Source: Treponema_B putidum
GTDB lineage: Bacteria; Spirochaetota; Spirochaetia; Treponematales; Treponemataceae
Reading direction: 5' to 3' (one strand)
DNA length: 64,000 nt
Assembly (NCBI RefSeq): GCF_007830595.1
Contig: NZ_VLLD01000005.1
Below, one piece after another: positions 52,099 to 61,348 of this stretch. Every line of letters begins with the position of its first letter. Within the stretch, counting starts at the first letter, position 1. The position numbers and the translations under genes are program-made. The notes beneath the pieces are model-generated. The model made no database searches, had not been told where the DNA came from, and saw only the letters and a list, made by a program, of their open reading frames with translations.

Positions 52099-52918
52099 GA
52101 AGGTTTTAGCTGTTTTTTATTGGTTTATATCGATTATAATTGAAGCCTTTATTGCATTTTTTATTCTTGATCTTATATATGTATATGTTTTTATGTATAA
52201 AGAAGAATACTGGTATATAATTCTGACTATTGTGTATACTGTACTGGGCATTGCAATCATAACATTTAAACGGTTTAAAGAAAACAAAAATCTTTTACAA
52301 TTTAAACCTTTTAAGTTTTCTACGGTTATAAAGATATACTTTATTGGTATCATTATAACTACACTTATAGCATGGATTTTTCGTGGTTTCGGTAATTTTA
52401 AAAATATGATAGAAAGTTCGGTTATTTATTTTTTAAACAGATTTACGGGAAAAGAAAGCTTTACCGTCCGTACCATATTTAATACTAATTTTATATACAA
52501 GCCATTAATTATTTATGAATTTATAGCGGCTCTTATCATAGCACCGATATATGAAGAACTTATATTTAGGGGAGTAATCTATGATGATACAAAAAAATTA
52601 TTTAATGCAAAAATTGCCGCTCTTGTTTCTTCAATACTATTCGGCTTAATACATTTATATGGAGGCTATGCACAAGTGATTGGAGCCATTGTAAGCGGTT
52701 TACTATCAGCTTATTGTTATGAAAAAACAAAATCGCTTTATGCATGTATCTTTCTCCATTCTTTACACAATTTTATAGCCGTTGTTATGCGTAGATTATT
52801 AAATTGGCAAACATATGTTATACTTATCCTTATTTTTACGCCTGCCTGTGTAATTATGCTTATTGCCGAAGGGATTAGGTATTTCGGCAGAAGAAAGGCA
52901 CTCATTATAAAGGAATGA
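52082..52918 (+). CDS. CPBP-family intramembrane metalloprotease (Abi-like)
   Basis: 278 residues from the ATG at 52082 (GAGGAG 9 bases upstream; an upstream ATG 52037 lies before that site). About seven membrane segments. CPBP motifs: PIYEELIFRGVIYDD (EExxFR, about 162), FGLIHLYGGYAQVIGAIVSG and FLHSLHNFIA. In lactic bacteria such proteases give bacteriocin self-immunity; in eukaryotes they process CAAX proteins. Position after the Gly-rich peptide suggests immunity or processing. It is flanked by a 22-bp direct repeat. Confidence 0.88.
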   Translation: MPYNKKKVLAVFYWFISIIIEAFIAFFILDLIYVYVFMYKEEYWYIILTIVYTVLGIAIITFKRFKENKNLLQFKPFKFSTVIKIYFIGIIITTLIAWIFRGFGNFKNMIESSVIYFLNRFTGKESFTVRTIFNTNFIYKPLIIYEFIAALIIAPIYEELIFRGVIYDDTKKLFNAKIAALVSSILFGLIHLYGGYAQVIGAIVSGLLSAYCYEKTKSLYACIFLHSLHNFIAVVMRRLLNWQTYVILILIFTPACVIMLIAEGIRYFGRRKALIIKE

Positions 52919-52939
52919 TTTTATGCCATATAACAAAAA
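52918..52939 (+). repeat. 22-bp direct repeat, copy 2 (start of following gene)
   Basis: Identical to 52077-52098; brackets the CPBP gene exactly, so recombination between copies would delete it cleanly. Confidence 0.9.
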
Positions 52940-53372
52940 TAGGAAAATAATGAAAGTTATTCAATCTAAAAAAATTATCACAAAAAAAATATTAGCTATG
53001 AGTGTATTGATTTATATTTTTTGCTGTGCTGATTTGCTTTTTGCTTTCGATTTTGCTCCCTCGTGGGATTTTGGACACATCAACATTGCAGGAAGTTTTT
53101 CAAAAGATTCACAAATTCTATATGGTTCTGGAACTTTATTTGATATAAATCTATCAGATGCTGACACAGGGGTAGCATTTTCTTTCTCGCCTTTAGAAAT
53201 AGAATCAAATCAACAATTAGGGAAAACCAATCTGTTTTTTATAAATGCTGAATTTTCATATAACACATTTAATAATCTATATAAAATATTTCGCTTAGCA
53301 GCGTTTGCCAGGATAAATTGGCTTACAGAATCTAATACTTATAAATTACGAAAAATCCGTCTTATTGCATAA
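52923..53372 (+). CDS. Short exported protein, possibly truncated outer-membrane protein
   Basis: 149 residues; an internal start at 52950 (AGGAAA upstream) is possible. A signal peptide (ILAMSVLIYIFCCADLLFAF) is followed by alternating hydrophobic strands: IAGSFSKDSQILYGSGTLFD, GVAFSFSPLEIES and FFINAEFSYNTFNNLYKIF. This looks like the first strands of a larger beta-barrel that stops early. Its first five residues (MPYNK) and ribosome-site context repeat those of the CPBP gene. Confidence 0.55.
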   Translation: MPYNKNRKIMKVIQSKKIITKKILAMSVLIYIFCCADLLFAFDFAPSWDFGHINIAGSFSKDSQILYGSGTLFDINLSDADTGVAFSFSPLEIESNQQLGKTNLFFINAEFSYNTFNNLYKIFRLAAFARINWLTESNTYKLRKIRLIA

Positions 53373-53429
53373 TTCGTAAAATTTTAGTATACTTTGTTGT
53401 TGATTTTATGCGGCAAAGGACTAAGATGT

Positions 53430-54605
53430 ATGCAAGATGTTCAGGCTAAAAAAACAATTCCTTTTTTTACTCCTTCCTTTTCTGAAGAAGAAGAAAAAGC
53501 CTTGATGAGGGTGCTCCGCTCAGGGTGGCTTACTACGGGGAAGGAAACCCTTGAGTTTGAAAAAGAATTTGCTTCCTTTACGGGAAGTAAGACAGCCCTT
53601 GCCGTCAACTCGGCTTCAAGCGGGCTCATGCTTGCAATGGATGCTTGCGGTATAAAGAGCGGAACTAAAATCTTGACAAGTCCCTATACCTTTATTTCGA
53701 CGGCAACCTCTGCCCTGCACTTAGGCGGCGATGTAGTTTATGCCGATATCGAAAAAAAATCTTACAGTATAGACCCCGAAAAAATCGAAACTATATTAAA
53801 AAAAGATAAGAGTGTAAGGGCTATTGTTCCGATTCATATTGCAGGAAATGTGTGTAATATGAAGGCTATAAATGACCTTGCAAAAAAATATTCCGTTGCC
53901 GTGATAGAAGATGCCGCCCATGCTTTTCCTTCAAAGACGGAAGAAGGTTATGCGGGAACTCTCGGCACCTGCGGTGTTTTTTCTTTTTATGCAACAAAAA
54001 CAATTACTACAGGCGAGGGCGGAATGATTTGTACCAACGATGAGAAAATTGCAGAGCGTATAAAACTGATGCGTTCTCATGGTATAAACCGAACCATTTG
54101 GGATAGGTATACAGATACAAAGGCCTCATGGAAGTATGATGTTACGGCTGAGGGATGGAAGTGTAATCTTCCCGATATTCTTTCTGCAATAGGAAGGGTG
54201 CAGCTTAAAAAAGCTCAAACTTTTTTTGAGCATAGAAAAAAAATTGCCGAAAAATATAATGACGCATTTGCAGACAATGATTCTTTTATTCTTCCTCCGG
54301 ACGGAGAAGGTAATGCTTGGCATCTTTATATTTTGCGGCTTAATCTTGAGTCTTTAAAAATAGGCCGAGATGAGTTTGCTCAAGCCTTACAGGAAAGGGG
54401 TCTTGGTATTTCGATGCACTTTATACCGCATTTTGAAATGACTTATATAAAAGAAAGATACGGTTTAGATAGTTCCGATTTTCCGGAATCGAATAAAAAA
54501 TATTTGCAAAGTTTAAGTTTACCCTTTTATCCTTCAATGAGTGAAGAGAATATAAATTATGTTATCGAAACGGTAATTAAACTTGCAGAACTGAATAGGC
54601 GTTAA
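53430..54605 (+). CDS. DegT/DnrJ/EryC1/StrS-family sugar aminotransferase
   Basis: 391 residues from ATG 53430 (AAGGA 9 bases upstream; the TTG at 53394 rejected). PLP motifs: AVNSASSGLMLAMDACGI, VIEDAAHAFPSK, and the PLP-Lys region FYATKTITTGEGGMICTND (about residue 190). It transfers an amino group to a keto-sugar nucleotide, the step after a 4,6-dehydratase such as that at 48552-50039. It is followed after 3 bp by the molybdenum-hydroxylase operon. Confidence 0.92.
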   Translation: MQDVQAKKTIPFFTPSFSEEEEKALMRVLRSGWLTTGKETLEFEKEFASFTGSKTALAVNSASSGLMLAMDACGIKSGTKILTSPYTFISTATSALHLGGDVVYADIEKKSYSIDPEKIETILKKDKSVRAIVPIHIAGNVCNMKAINDLAKKYSVAVIEDAAHAFPSKTEEGYAGTLGTCGVFSFYATKTITTGEGGMICTNDEKIAERIKLMRSHGINRTIWDRYTDTKASWKYDVTAEGWKCNLPDILSAIGRVQLKKAQTFFEHRKKIAEKYNDAFADNDSFILPPDGEGNAWHLYILRLNLESLKIGRDEFAQALQERGLGISMHFIPHFEMTYIKERYGLDSSDFPESNKKYLQSLSLPFYPSMSEENINYVIETVIKLAELNRR

Positions 54606-54608
54606 TTT

Positions 54609-56696
54609 ATGGATAAAACTTTTGTTTCCGATTTGGAATTTGAAAAGCAGGAATGGGCTCGGCTCATTCGGTGCACAGATGCCGGTGCTAAGATTATAGA
54701 TATAGAGATTCCCGAACTTCCTGAAGGTTTTGCTTTTTTTTCCGCAAAAGATATTAGCGGCAAGAATTCAATAGATTTTTTAAAAATCGAAATGCCTGTT
54801 TTTGCTGATGAAAAAGCGGATTATACGGGGCAGGCTGTAGGCATTTTAACAGGACCCGATAAAAAAAAGCTTTTAGAGCTTTCATCTCTTTTTAAAATAA
54901 AAACTCAAGGACATTCCCGCCCTAAGGCTCAATTTACTTTTGAAGAGGAAGTGAAAAACTATTTCGATTATCCTATAATTGCGCATGAAAGTTTGAGTGC
55001 AGGAAATGCTGAAGAAGTTTTTGAGAAAAGTTCTAAGGTAGTTTATTCTACTTTTTCTTTTAACCAAAGATACCACTATCATGCAGAAACAGCCTGTGTT
55101 AAAACGAATTGGGTTGATGACAAACTTGAAATTCATCTTGCAACTCAGTGGCCTTATCAAGTTTTGAATTCCGTTTGTAATGTTTTAAATTTACCTAAAG
55201 AAAAAGTAAATGTTGTTTCACATGCAGAAGCGGAATCTCTTGACGGAAGGATATGGTTCCCTTCATTGCTTGCTGCTCAAGTTTCCATAGCCTCTTTTTT
55301 AACAAAGAAGAATATAACAATGGAATTTTCACGGCAAGAAGATTTTTTATATACGGCAAAGTCTCCTATTGTTTTAATTCAGCATAAAACGGCTGTTTCC
55401 GATTCAGGAAAAATTACTGCTATGAATGTTTCAATAATTGTGGATGCAGGTTCATTTAATCCTTTTATAGGTCAAATGCTTAAACAGATGGTTGTAACTG
55501 CCGCTGGTATTTATAATTTGCCTGTTTATATGATTAGTGCTGTTGCGATAAAAACTGAAAAAAGTTTGACAGGATTGTTTTCGGGTTGGGGCGATTCTTA
55601 TGTAATATCCGCATTGGAAAAACATATTAATGAAATAGTAGATCAGCTTGATTTATGCCCAATTCAATTTAGACTTCAAAATAATTTGAAAGTAGGGCAA
55701 AAGACGATTACAGGAATAAAAAAAGAAGAAAACTTTATTTTTGAAAACATCTTAAAAGCTGTCTGCAATAATAGTGATTTTTATAGAAAATTTCATGCAT
55801 ATAGATTAATGAATAAGGGACGCACGAATCGTTATGATGGAAATTGGCGAGGGATAGGAATTGCCGTAGGATGTCAATATAACGGCTCCAACATTCTTGT
55901 AAAATCCGGGATGAATTATTCTGCCGAGATTACTATGACAAAGGATGATAAAGTTTTAGTCAAGGCTGAACCCACTTCAGAAGGATTGAAGCGTATTTTA
56001 AAAAAGCAAATTGCAAAAGAATTGGAAGTCGAAGAAAATCAAATTGTTTTTTTAGGAGCATCAACCGATGAGATGAGTCCTACAGGAGCTGCTACAGCTT
56101 CTTGCGGTATCAGCATATTACCTGATCTTATTGCAAAATGCTGCACAGGAATAAAAAATCAAAGGTTTAGAAAGCCTCTTCCTATTGCGATAACCAAAAC
56201 CTATAAACTTTCCCGCTCTAAAGAGTGGGATAATGAATCCTTAATAGGACATCCTTTTATTTCCGAAACTCCCGGAGCTTGCGTTGTTGAACTTGAACTT
56301 GATCCGAGCACTTATCAAATTAATGTAAGAGGAATTTGGTTTGCATGTGATCCCGGAAAAATCTATTCAAAAAAAATGGTACATAGAAATATTCATAAAA
56401 CCATTGCTAATGCTATTTCAAATATTTCGATTGAAGAAATAAAAGAAAATAATTTGCTCCCTTCTAATTATAAAATAATTGCAACCGGAGATATTCCTCC
56501 CATCAGAGATTTTATTTTAGAAAGTGAATTAAAAACTAGAGGACTTGGGGAATTAGCTGAAAGTATTGTTCCTGCAGCCTATATTTCTGCTTTAAATCAG
56601 ATTATGCTTAATCATAAAAGGATCGATTTTTTGCCTGTTTTTACCGAAGATGTTTTTAATGCTGTTACAAAAAGTGAGGCTTTAGATGAAGATTAG
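54609..56696 (+). CDS. Xanthine dehydrogenase-family molybdopterin-binding subunit
   Basis: 695 residues, slightly short of the ~760 usual. Motifs: YHAETACVKTNWVDDKLEIH, QWPYQVLNSVCNVL, LFSGWGDSYVISALEKHIN and SPTGAATASCGISIL (Mo-cofactor region), and C-terminal KTRGLGELAESIVPAAYISA where Glu is the expected catalytic base. Subunit of a molybdenum hydroxylase acting on purines or other heterocycles. No Moco-synthesis genes are in the window. It overlaps the 2Fe-2S gene by 11 bp. Confidence 0.88.
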   Translation: MDKTFVSDLEFEKQEWARLIRCTDAGAKIIDIEIPELPEGFAFFSAKDISGKNSIDFLKIEMPVFADEKADYTGQAVGILTGPDKKKLLELSSLFKIKTQGHSRPKAQFTFEEEVKNYFDYPIIAHESLSAGNAEEVFEKSSKVVYSTFSFNQRYHYHAETACVKTNWVDDKLEIHLATQWPYQVLNSVCNVLNLPKEKVNVVSHAEAESLDGRIWFPSLLAAQVSIASFLTKKNITMEFSRQEDFLYTAKSPIVLIQHKTAVSDSGKITAMNVSIIVDAGSFNPFIGQMLKQMVVTAAGIYNLPVYMISAVAIKTEKSLTGLFSGWGDSYVISALEKHINEIVDQLDLCPIQFRLQNNLKVGQKTITGIKKEENFIFENILKAVCNNSDFYRKFHAYRLMNKGRTNRYDGNWRGIGIAVGCQYNGSNILVKSGMNYSAEITMTKDDKVLVKAEPTSEGLKRILKKQIAKELEVEENQIVFLGASTDEMSPTGAATASCGISILPDLIAKCCTGIKNQRFRKPLPIAITKTYKLSRSKEWDNESLIGHPFISETPGACVVELELDPSTYQINVRGIWFACDPGKIYSKKMVHRNIHKTIANAISNISIEEIKENNLLPSNYKIIATGDIPPIRDFILESELKTRGLGELAESIVPAAYISALNQIMLNHKRIDFLPVFTEDVFNAVTKSEALDED

Positions 56697-57165
56697 TTTT
56701 AATTTAAATAAAACTGCGGTTCAAATTGAGGCTCCTGCAAATGAAAGACTTTTGTCGGTATTAAGGCGGGAGTTTAATCTTTTAAGTTTAAAGAGTTCTT
56801 GTTTAAGCGGTCAGTGCGGATCTTGCACTGTGTTAATGGATGATAAACCTGTTCCTGCATGTTTTATTCCCGTTTTTAAGGTTGAAGGCAAAAATATAAT
56901 AACCTTAGAGCATTTTAAAACAACAGAAGATTATAAAATAATTTCAACAGGTTTTGATCAAGCCGGAGTTGAAATGTGCGGATTTTGTGATGCAGGAAAA
57001 ATATTTTTTACATATGCAATTTTAAATTCCCATCTCGATATTGAAGACCCTGATGCGGAACAAAAAATAAGAAAATATTATTCAAGCACTATGTGCCGAT
57101 GTACAAGCTTTGAAGATTTATTTTCGGCTATTGAGAAAATAAATAAAAATCAACGGAGAAAATAA
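56686..57165 (+). CDS. Molybdenum hydroxylase 2Fe-2S subunit
   Basis: 159 residues. Plant-ferredoxin-type cluster SSCLSGQCGSCTVLMDD with a fourth Cys at VPACF, then the helical cluster EMCGFCDAGKIFF and TMCRCTSFEDL. Both 2Fe-2S clusters of the family are present. It passes electrons from the Mo site to the FAD subunit. It lies between the Mo and FAD genes; the order Mo-FeS-FAD is unusual but complete. Confidence 0.93.
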   Translation: MKISFNLNKTAVQIEAPANERLLSVLRREFNLLSLKSSCLSGQCGSCTVLMDDKPVPACFIPVFKVEGKNIITLEHFKTTEDYKIISTGFDQAGVEMCGFCDAGKIFFTYAILNSHLDIEDPDAEQKIRKYYSSTMCRCTSFEDLFSAIEKINKNQRRK

Positions 57166-57170
57166 AACTT

Positions 57171-58016
57171 ATGAGTGAATTGACAAAAAACAGTATTATT
57201 TATCGAGCTCGCCATATGCAGGAAATGCTGTCTATATTAAAAAACATTTCAAATGTAAGACCTATAGGAGGTTCAACAGGTTTTTTAAATTATCAAACCG
57301 ATGAAATAGTTGATTTACCTGCGCATGTTTTGGATGTAAATTTTTTACCTGAGTTAAAAATTATTTCTAAAACCGAACGGTATTTTGAATTCGGAGCTGC
57401 AGTAACATTAAATGAAATTTTGGATTTAGGTAAAAAAAATATTCCGCCTTCCTTATATTATTCTATCGAAAAGATAGCAAACAATTCCATACGCTCACTT
57501 GCAACAATAGGCGGAAACATTGCGGCTGCCAATCCTCTTGCCGGAACGTTTTTACCGATGTTGGCTTTAGATGCAAAGCTGGAAATTAGGACAGCTGAAG
57601 ATATTGAATGGGTTCCTTTTGCAAAGTACATTGATAAAAGTTATGCCGAAAAAAGAGCAGGGCAATATATTATAAGCCGCATAAGAATTCCGAATGAAAC
57701 ATGGACAAAAAGTTTCTATACAAGACTGGGCACTCCGGGATATATAGATAGTGATACGGCTTCATTTTTATTTTTAATTTTGGTTCAAAAAGATATCTTG
57801 TCTGATATGAGGCTGTTTTTTGCATCAGATAAGTTGGTTCGTAATAAAGAATTTGATAATTTACTTTTGGGTAGAACTCTTCCTATTTCACATGGAGAGG
57901 TTCCGTTAATAATGCAAAAAGCAAAACAGTTTTTTACACGAGAAGAATTTTCATCAGATTTTCATAACTCTTGTTTTTACAATCTACTTGAAGATAATTT
58001 ATATAAACTAACCTAA
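57171..58016 (+). CDS. Molybdenum hydroxylase FAD-binding subunit
   Basis: 281 residues. FAD motifs: RPIGGSTGFLNYQTDEIVDL near the N-terminus, NNSIRSLATIGGNIAAANPL (about 104-123), and a C-terminal CODH-type domain. It completes the three-subunit enzyme. It starts 5 bp after the 2Fe-2S gene with a GGAGA-like site, and its stop is 3 bp from the convergent holA stop. Confidence 0.92.
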   Translation: MSELTKNSIIYRARHMQEMLSILKNISNVRPIGGSTGFLNYQTDEIVDLPAHVLDVNFLPELKIISKTERYFEFGAAVTLNEILDLGKKNIPPSLYYSIEKIANNSIRSLATIGGNIAAANPLAGTFLPMLALDAKLEIRTAEDIEWVPFAKYIDKSYAEKRAGQYIISRIRIPNETWTKSFYTRLGTPGYIDSDTASFLFLILVQKDILSDMRLFFASDKLVRNKEFDNLLLGRTLPISHGEVPLIMQKAKQFFTREEFSSDFHNSCFYNLLEDNLYKLT

Positions 58017-58019
58017 GTT

Positions 58020-59033
58020 TTAAATATGTTCAAAGGAGTATTGTTCTATTTTTTTTCCTGATTTACAAATTATTTCATAAAGACATATTTCCATAGCTAT
58101 GTTTTGAAGACCGGTGCCTAAAGACCTTAATTCTAAATCGGTTTCCGATAAGAGTGCTATTATTTTTACACACTGAATCTCATTCCATAGTTTTGCGGCT
58201 CTTCTATATTGTGCCAATGCAGTTTTTCCTGAAAAACCGAAACGCTTCAAAGCAAAATCATCCAAATATTCGTTTTCTCTGTGTATTTTGTGCCAATCTT
58301 GTAATCGTCTGAAACAATAAGTTAAGCCTGCGATGGTTTGTACCGGAGATGAGTTTTTAGAAAGTATTATTTTTTGATTTATAGATAGGGCTGTTTCTAA
58401 TCCGCCTAATGTTAAAGCATTGAACAGAGTAAAAGGTGTTTCTTCCTTATTATGTGCAAAAAGTTTTTCGATATTCTCTTGACCGATATGTGAACCTTTT
58501 TGAAAATAGAGCACTAAATGTGAACAGGCTGTTTTTAAAGCCTCAGTATTGTTTTCAACCAATTCCAAAAGCTCATCGACTGCTTCATCTTCAATCTCAA
58601 TGCCCTCTCTAAAAAGAAATGAACGTACCCATTCCTGTTTTTTGTTTTCAAAAAGTTCCCAAAATATTTTTTGTTGAGTTTTAGGAACGGTATCGCTTAT
58701 TTTTTTTGCGACGGATGTTTCATCTGAAATTAAAATTAAAAAAGAGCTGCCTGCGTTATTTTTTGAAACCGATTGAATCCAGCCGGTAAGCAAATCTATG
58801 TCTTCTTTTTTTTTGATAAGCTCTGCGGATTTTAATATAAGTAGTTTTGCAGAAGAAAAAAGAGATGCATTTTGCAATAGAGAAATTATATCTCCCATGC
58901 CGGTATCGCCTGCATATACCGTATGTGTTTCAATATCTCCGTATTGTTTTGAAAGAGTTTTTACTACTGTATCAATGGCTGAATTTCTTTCCCCTATTTC
59001 AGGTCCCATAAAAAGCCAAACAGGATTTTCCAA
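58020..59033 (-). CDS. holA: DNA polymerase III subunit delta
   Basis: 337 residues, TTG start after AAGGAG. HolA features: WLFMGPEIGERNSAIDTVVK (AAA-like P-loop region), SLFSSAKLLILKSAEL, EGIEIEDEAVDELLELVENN and EKLFAHNKEETPFTLFNALT. The delta subunit opens the sliding clamp during loading. It is the first gene of a leftward run starting at 59033; a terminator from the upstream lipoprotein gene separates them. Confidence 0.92.
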   Translation of the reverse strand: MENPVWLFMGPEIGERNSAIDTVVKTLSKQYGDIETHTVYAGDTGMGDIISLLQNASLFSSAKLLILKSAELIKKKEDIDLLTGWIQSVSKNNAGSSFLILISDETSVAKKISDTVPKTQQKIFWELFENKKQEWVRSFLFREGIEIEDEAVDELLELVENNTEALKTACSHLVLYFQKGSHIGQENIEKLFAHNKEETPFTLFNALTLGGLETALSINQKIILSKNSSPVQTIAGLTYCFRRLQDWHKIHRENEYLDDFALKRFGFSGKTALAQYRRAAKLWNEIQCVKIIALLSETDLELRSLGTGLQNIAMEICLYEIICKSGKKIEQYSFEHI

Positions 59034-59042
59034 TTGTTTCTC

Positions 59043-59098
59043 CTTAAAAAAACTCGTCGGGCATCTCTAAAAATCTAACAAAGTTTTTAGAAGATGCC
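59043..59098 (-). terminator. Terminator after the LPP20-like lipoprotein gene
   Basis: Minus-strand stem GGCATCT/AGATGCC extended by CTAAAAA/TTTTTAG, followed by a T run (59043-59050 on the plus strand as A). It lies 39 bp downstream of the gene and just before the holA ribosome site. Confidence 0.8.
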
Positions 59099-59136
59099 AA
59101 TTAGTATACAATAAATATAGAACTTTGTCAGCCGCT

Positions 59137-60528
59137 CTATTCGACGCATTTACTAAAGGCTAAGGCTATCGCCTTTGCTATAGCAACTGAGGCAGATCTT
59201 TGAGCATCGCTTTCGCTAAAACCTGCACCGCGTTTACTTATATTTTTTTTATAAAGGATTTCGTTTGTGCTTAGATTTTTTATTTCTATATCTGCGTTAA
59301 GTCTTACCAAAAATCCGTCAGCAGCTTTTAATACTTCATCTGTTTCTATCCTTGCATGAACAAAAAAGCCTTCAGATGAGTCTTCATTTTTTGTAAATAG
59401 TATTTTAAAATTCATGCTTTCTAAAATATCAAAAATTTTTTCTTCAATATTTGAGTTTTTTGGCTTGTCATGTTCTATAAAAAACGAAACGGTTCCTCTT
59501 TTTTCTTTTTTTATTTTATTTTCCGGTTTTGTAAATTCAAAATTTATGACTTGTTTAAAAACAATTTGCTGAAGTTCTTTAATAGCTTCTCGATATTCGT
59601 TAAAATCTTTTGATCCTAACATTTGTTTGATTTCGGAAATATCCAATTCTATTCTTACACGGCCTTCGGTTTCAATTTTTTCATCATTCAAAATAAAATT
59701 TGCGGTGCCGCTTTTGTCTGTTTCAATGCCTTCGATTATTATGGAGGTATTATTTTTTATTTTTGTTTTGTAGCTTATTAGTAAGGGAACATTTTCTTCA
59801 GATGTTCCAATGCTTACGGAAATTAAATGCCCGTTTAAAGAATCTTTAAGCTCTTCTTTTTCCAATTTCGGTTTAATTTTTTTTAAGCTTTCTTTTGCAT
59901 TTGAAATATTTTGTCTAAATTTTATATCCCCGTTTTCGATTCCGGAACTCAAGGCTGCGGACGCTGCTTTAATGTAATTAAGGGCAGCAGAATAATATTT
60001 TTCGCCTGCAAAAAAAGCGTCTGCCTTTTTTTCGGGTTCACTCACCGATAAAATTTTTTCTTCTGCAATTTTTAATAAGCGGTTTCTTTCTCTGAGGAGT
60101 TCTTGTTTATCATATTCCGCTAAAAGATAAACGGTAACACTGTCTTTATTTTTTTCGGTATAGCGGTTTTTTATTTTTAATTTTTTTATATTAGCAGCCG
60201 AAGACTGAGAAATTTCCGATTTTAATATTTTTTCAAGGTTTTCGACGGAACCTAAAGCGGTTGTTGTCGTTTCGGTTTTTATTGAAACTCCTAAATACCG
60301 TATGATTTCGTTTATAAGATTATTTTTTGCATCCGCCTCTGCAAGAGTAAAATTTTTATTTGTTCCTGAGGCTGTAAAGTATTCGTAGTCTGCATCGCCG
60401 GCGGGCACATTTTCTATCCAAGCAGGCAGATCTTCCTCAGGGTTACTTTTATAACTTGCACATGAGAATAAGGTTAAGGTTAAAATCAATAATAGTAATT
60501 TTTTTAATAGTTGTTTTTTTTTCAGCAT
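59137..60528 (-). CDS. LPP20-type lipoprotein
   Basis: 463 residues. Lipoprotein signal with lipobox LFSCA, then an LPP20-like domain (DLPAWIENVPAGDADYEYFT, residues ~35-160) and a longer beta-rich C-terminal region that repeats a stress-type pattern (VSFFIEHDKPKNS; FFVHARIETDEVLKAADGFL). LPP20/FlgP-type proteins sit at the outer membrane or around flagellar basal discs. It is part of a leftward set of envelope genes from 64000. No RBS was clear. Confidence 0.75.
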   Translation of the reverse strand: MLKKKQLLKKLLLLILTLTLFSCASYKSNPEEDLPAWIENVPAGDADYEYFTASGTNKNFTLAEADAKNNLINEIIRYLGVSIKTETTTTALGSVENLEKILKSEISQSSAANIKKLKIKNRYTEKNKDSVTVYLLAEYDKQELLRERNRLLKIAEEKILSVSEPEKKADAFFAGEKYYSAALNYIKAASAALSSGIENGDIKFRQNISNAKESLKKIKPKLEKEELKDSLNGHLISVSIGTSEENVPLLISYKTKIKNNTSIIIEGIETDKSGTANFILNDEKIETEGRVRIELDISEIKQMLGSKDFNEYREAIKELQQIVFKQVINFEFTKPENKIKKEKRGTVSFFIEHDKPKNSNIEEKIFDILESMNFKILFTKNEDSSEGFFVHARIETDEVLKAADGFLVRLNADIEIKNLSTNEILYKKNISKRGAGFSESDAQRSASVAIAKAIALAFSKCVE

Positions 60529-60567
60529 AGTATTTGTTTTTTATTATAGATGATTTTTAAGCGATAA

Positions 60568-60617
60568 CGGAAGAAAGAAAATTTTATAACTTTTAATAAA
60601 TGGCTTCCTTTCTTCCG
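60568..60617 (-). promoter_or_regulatory. Long-looped inverted repeat between lipoprotein genes
   Basis: 10-bp perfect arms CGGAAGAAAG/CTTTCTTCCG with a 30-base loop in the 103-bp gap. It could weaken transcription between the two genes. No strong T run, so a full terminator is doubtful. Confidence 0.35.
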
Positions 60618-60631
60618 TAGTTTTAAAAGAC

Positions 60632-61288
60632 TTATAGGCCTTCTGAAAGAGCTTCCCTTACTCTTTCGCGTACAACCTTCTCTTCTTCGCTCTTGGGCTT
60701 ATCTTCATCTGCTCCGCTGATTGCATTTTGGATGAGTTTATCCAAGGTTTTTTTGGAGATGCTGTATAAGACTATGTATGTATAATCATCTCCCGTAGGA
60801 TTTCCATCGGCATCGAAATATCTCCTCTGAACCCAATAATCGGTTTCTTTTTTAAAGCCGGAAAGTTTTGTCGAGGTAATTGTTTTGACTATATCTTCAA
60901 GATAACCTTCAACCTTGTCCTTATCGCCTGCAGCGGCCGCGGCGGCCTTGCTTTCTACTCTTACCTTAACCATTCTGGCCATTTCGGAAGGGACCGAAAA
61001 ATCTCTTGTCCATAACTCGGCGCCTTCCAAGCTCTTTGATCTGGGCGACTCGAATTTAAAAAGATAAACATCCTTGCCCTTATAATCATCAGTTTTTTCG
61101 ATGACATTGGGTTCTTCTGCAACCCAGCCGGGAACAGGCTTATCCCATTTAAGGTTTTTGTGGTCGAGCATTTCAGGTTTTTTAATCTTGCTCGATACGG
61201 TTCCAAGCGGTTTTAATTTGTTTGCACAGCCTGCTAAGGCTATAACTGCAACTGCTGCAAGGAACATAATCTTAATTGCTTTTTTCAT
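60632..61288 (-). CDS. LPP20-like lipoprotein
   Basis: 218 residues from ATG 61288 (GGAGG 6 bases upstream; the ATG at 61312 lies before it). Signal with lipobox ALAGCANK. Mature domain includes WDKPVPGWVAEEPNVIEK, resembling the LPP20 start, an Ala-rich stretch SKAAAAAAGDKDKVEGYLED, then DYWVQRRYFDADGNPTGDDY. The ending KSEEEKVVRERVREALSEGL is helical. Probable outer-membrane-associated structural lipoprotein. Confidence 0.78.
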   Translation of the reverse strand: MKKAIKIMFLAAVAVIALAGCANKLKPLGTVSSKIKKPEMLDHKNLKWDKPVPGWVAEEPNVIEKTDDYKGKDVYLFKFESPRSKSLEGAELWTRDFSVPSEMARMVKVRVESKAAAAAAGDKDKVEGYLEDIVKTITSTKLSGFKKETDYWVQRRYFDADGNPTGDDYTYIVLYSISKKTLDKLIQNAISGADEDKPKSEEEKVVRERVREALSEGL

Positions 61289-61348
61289 ATCTTGCCTCCT
61301 AAAATAATGCAAATATATTTTTAAAATTAGGCGTAATCTACGTCCAAT

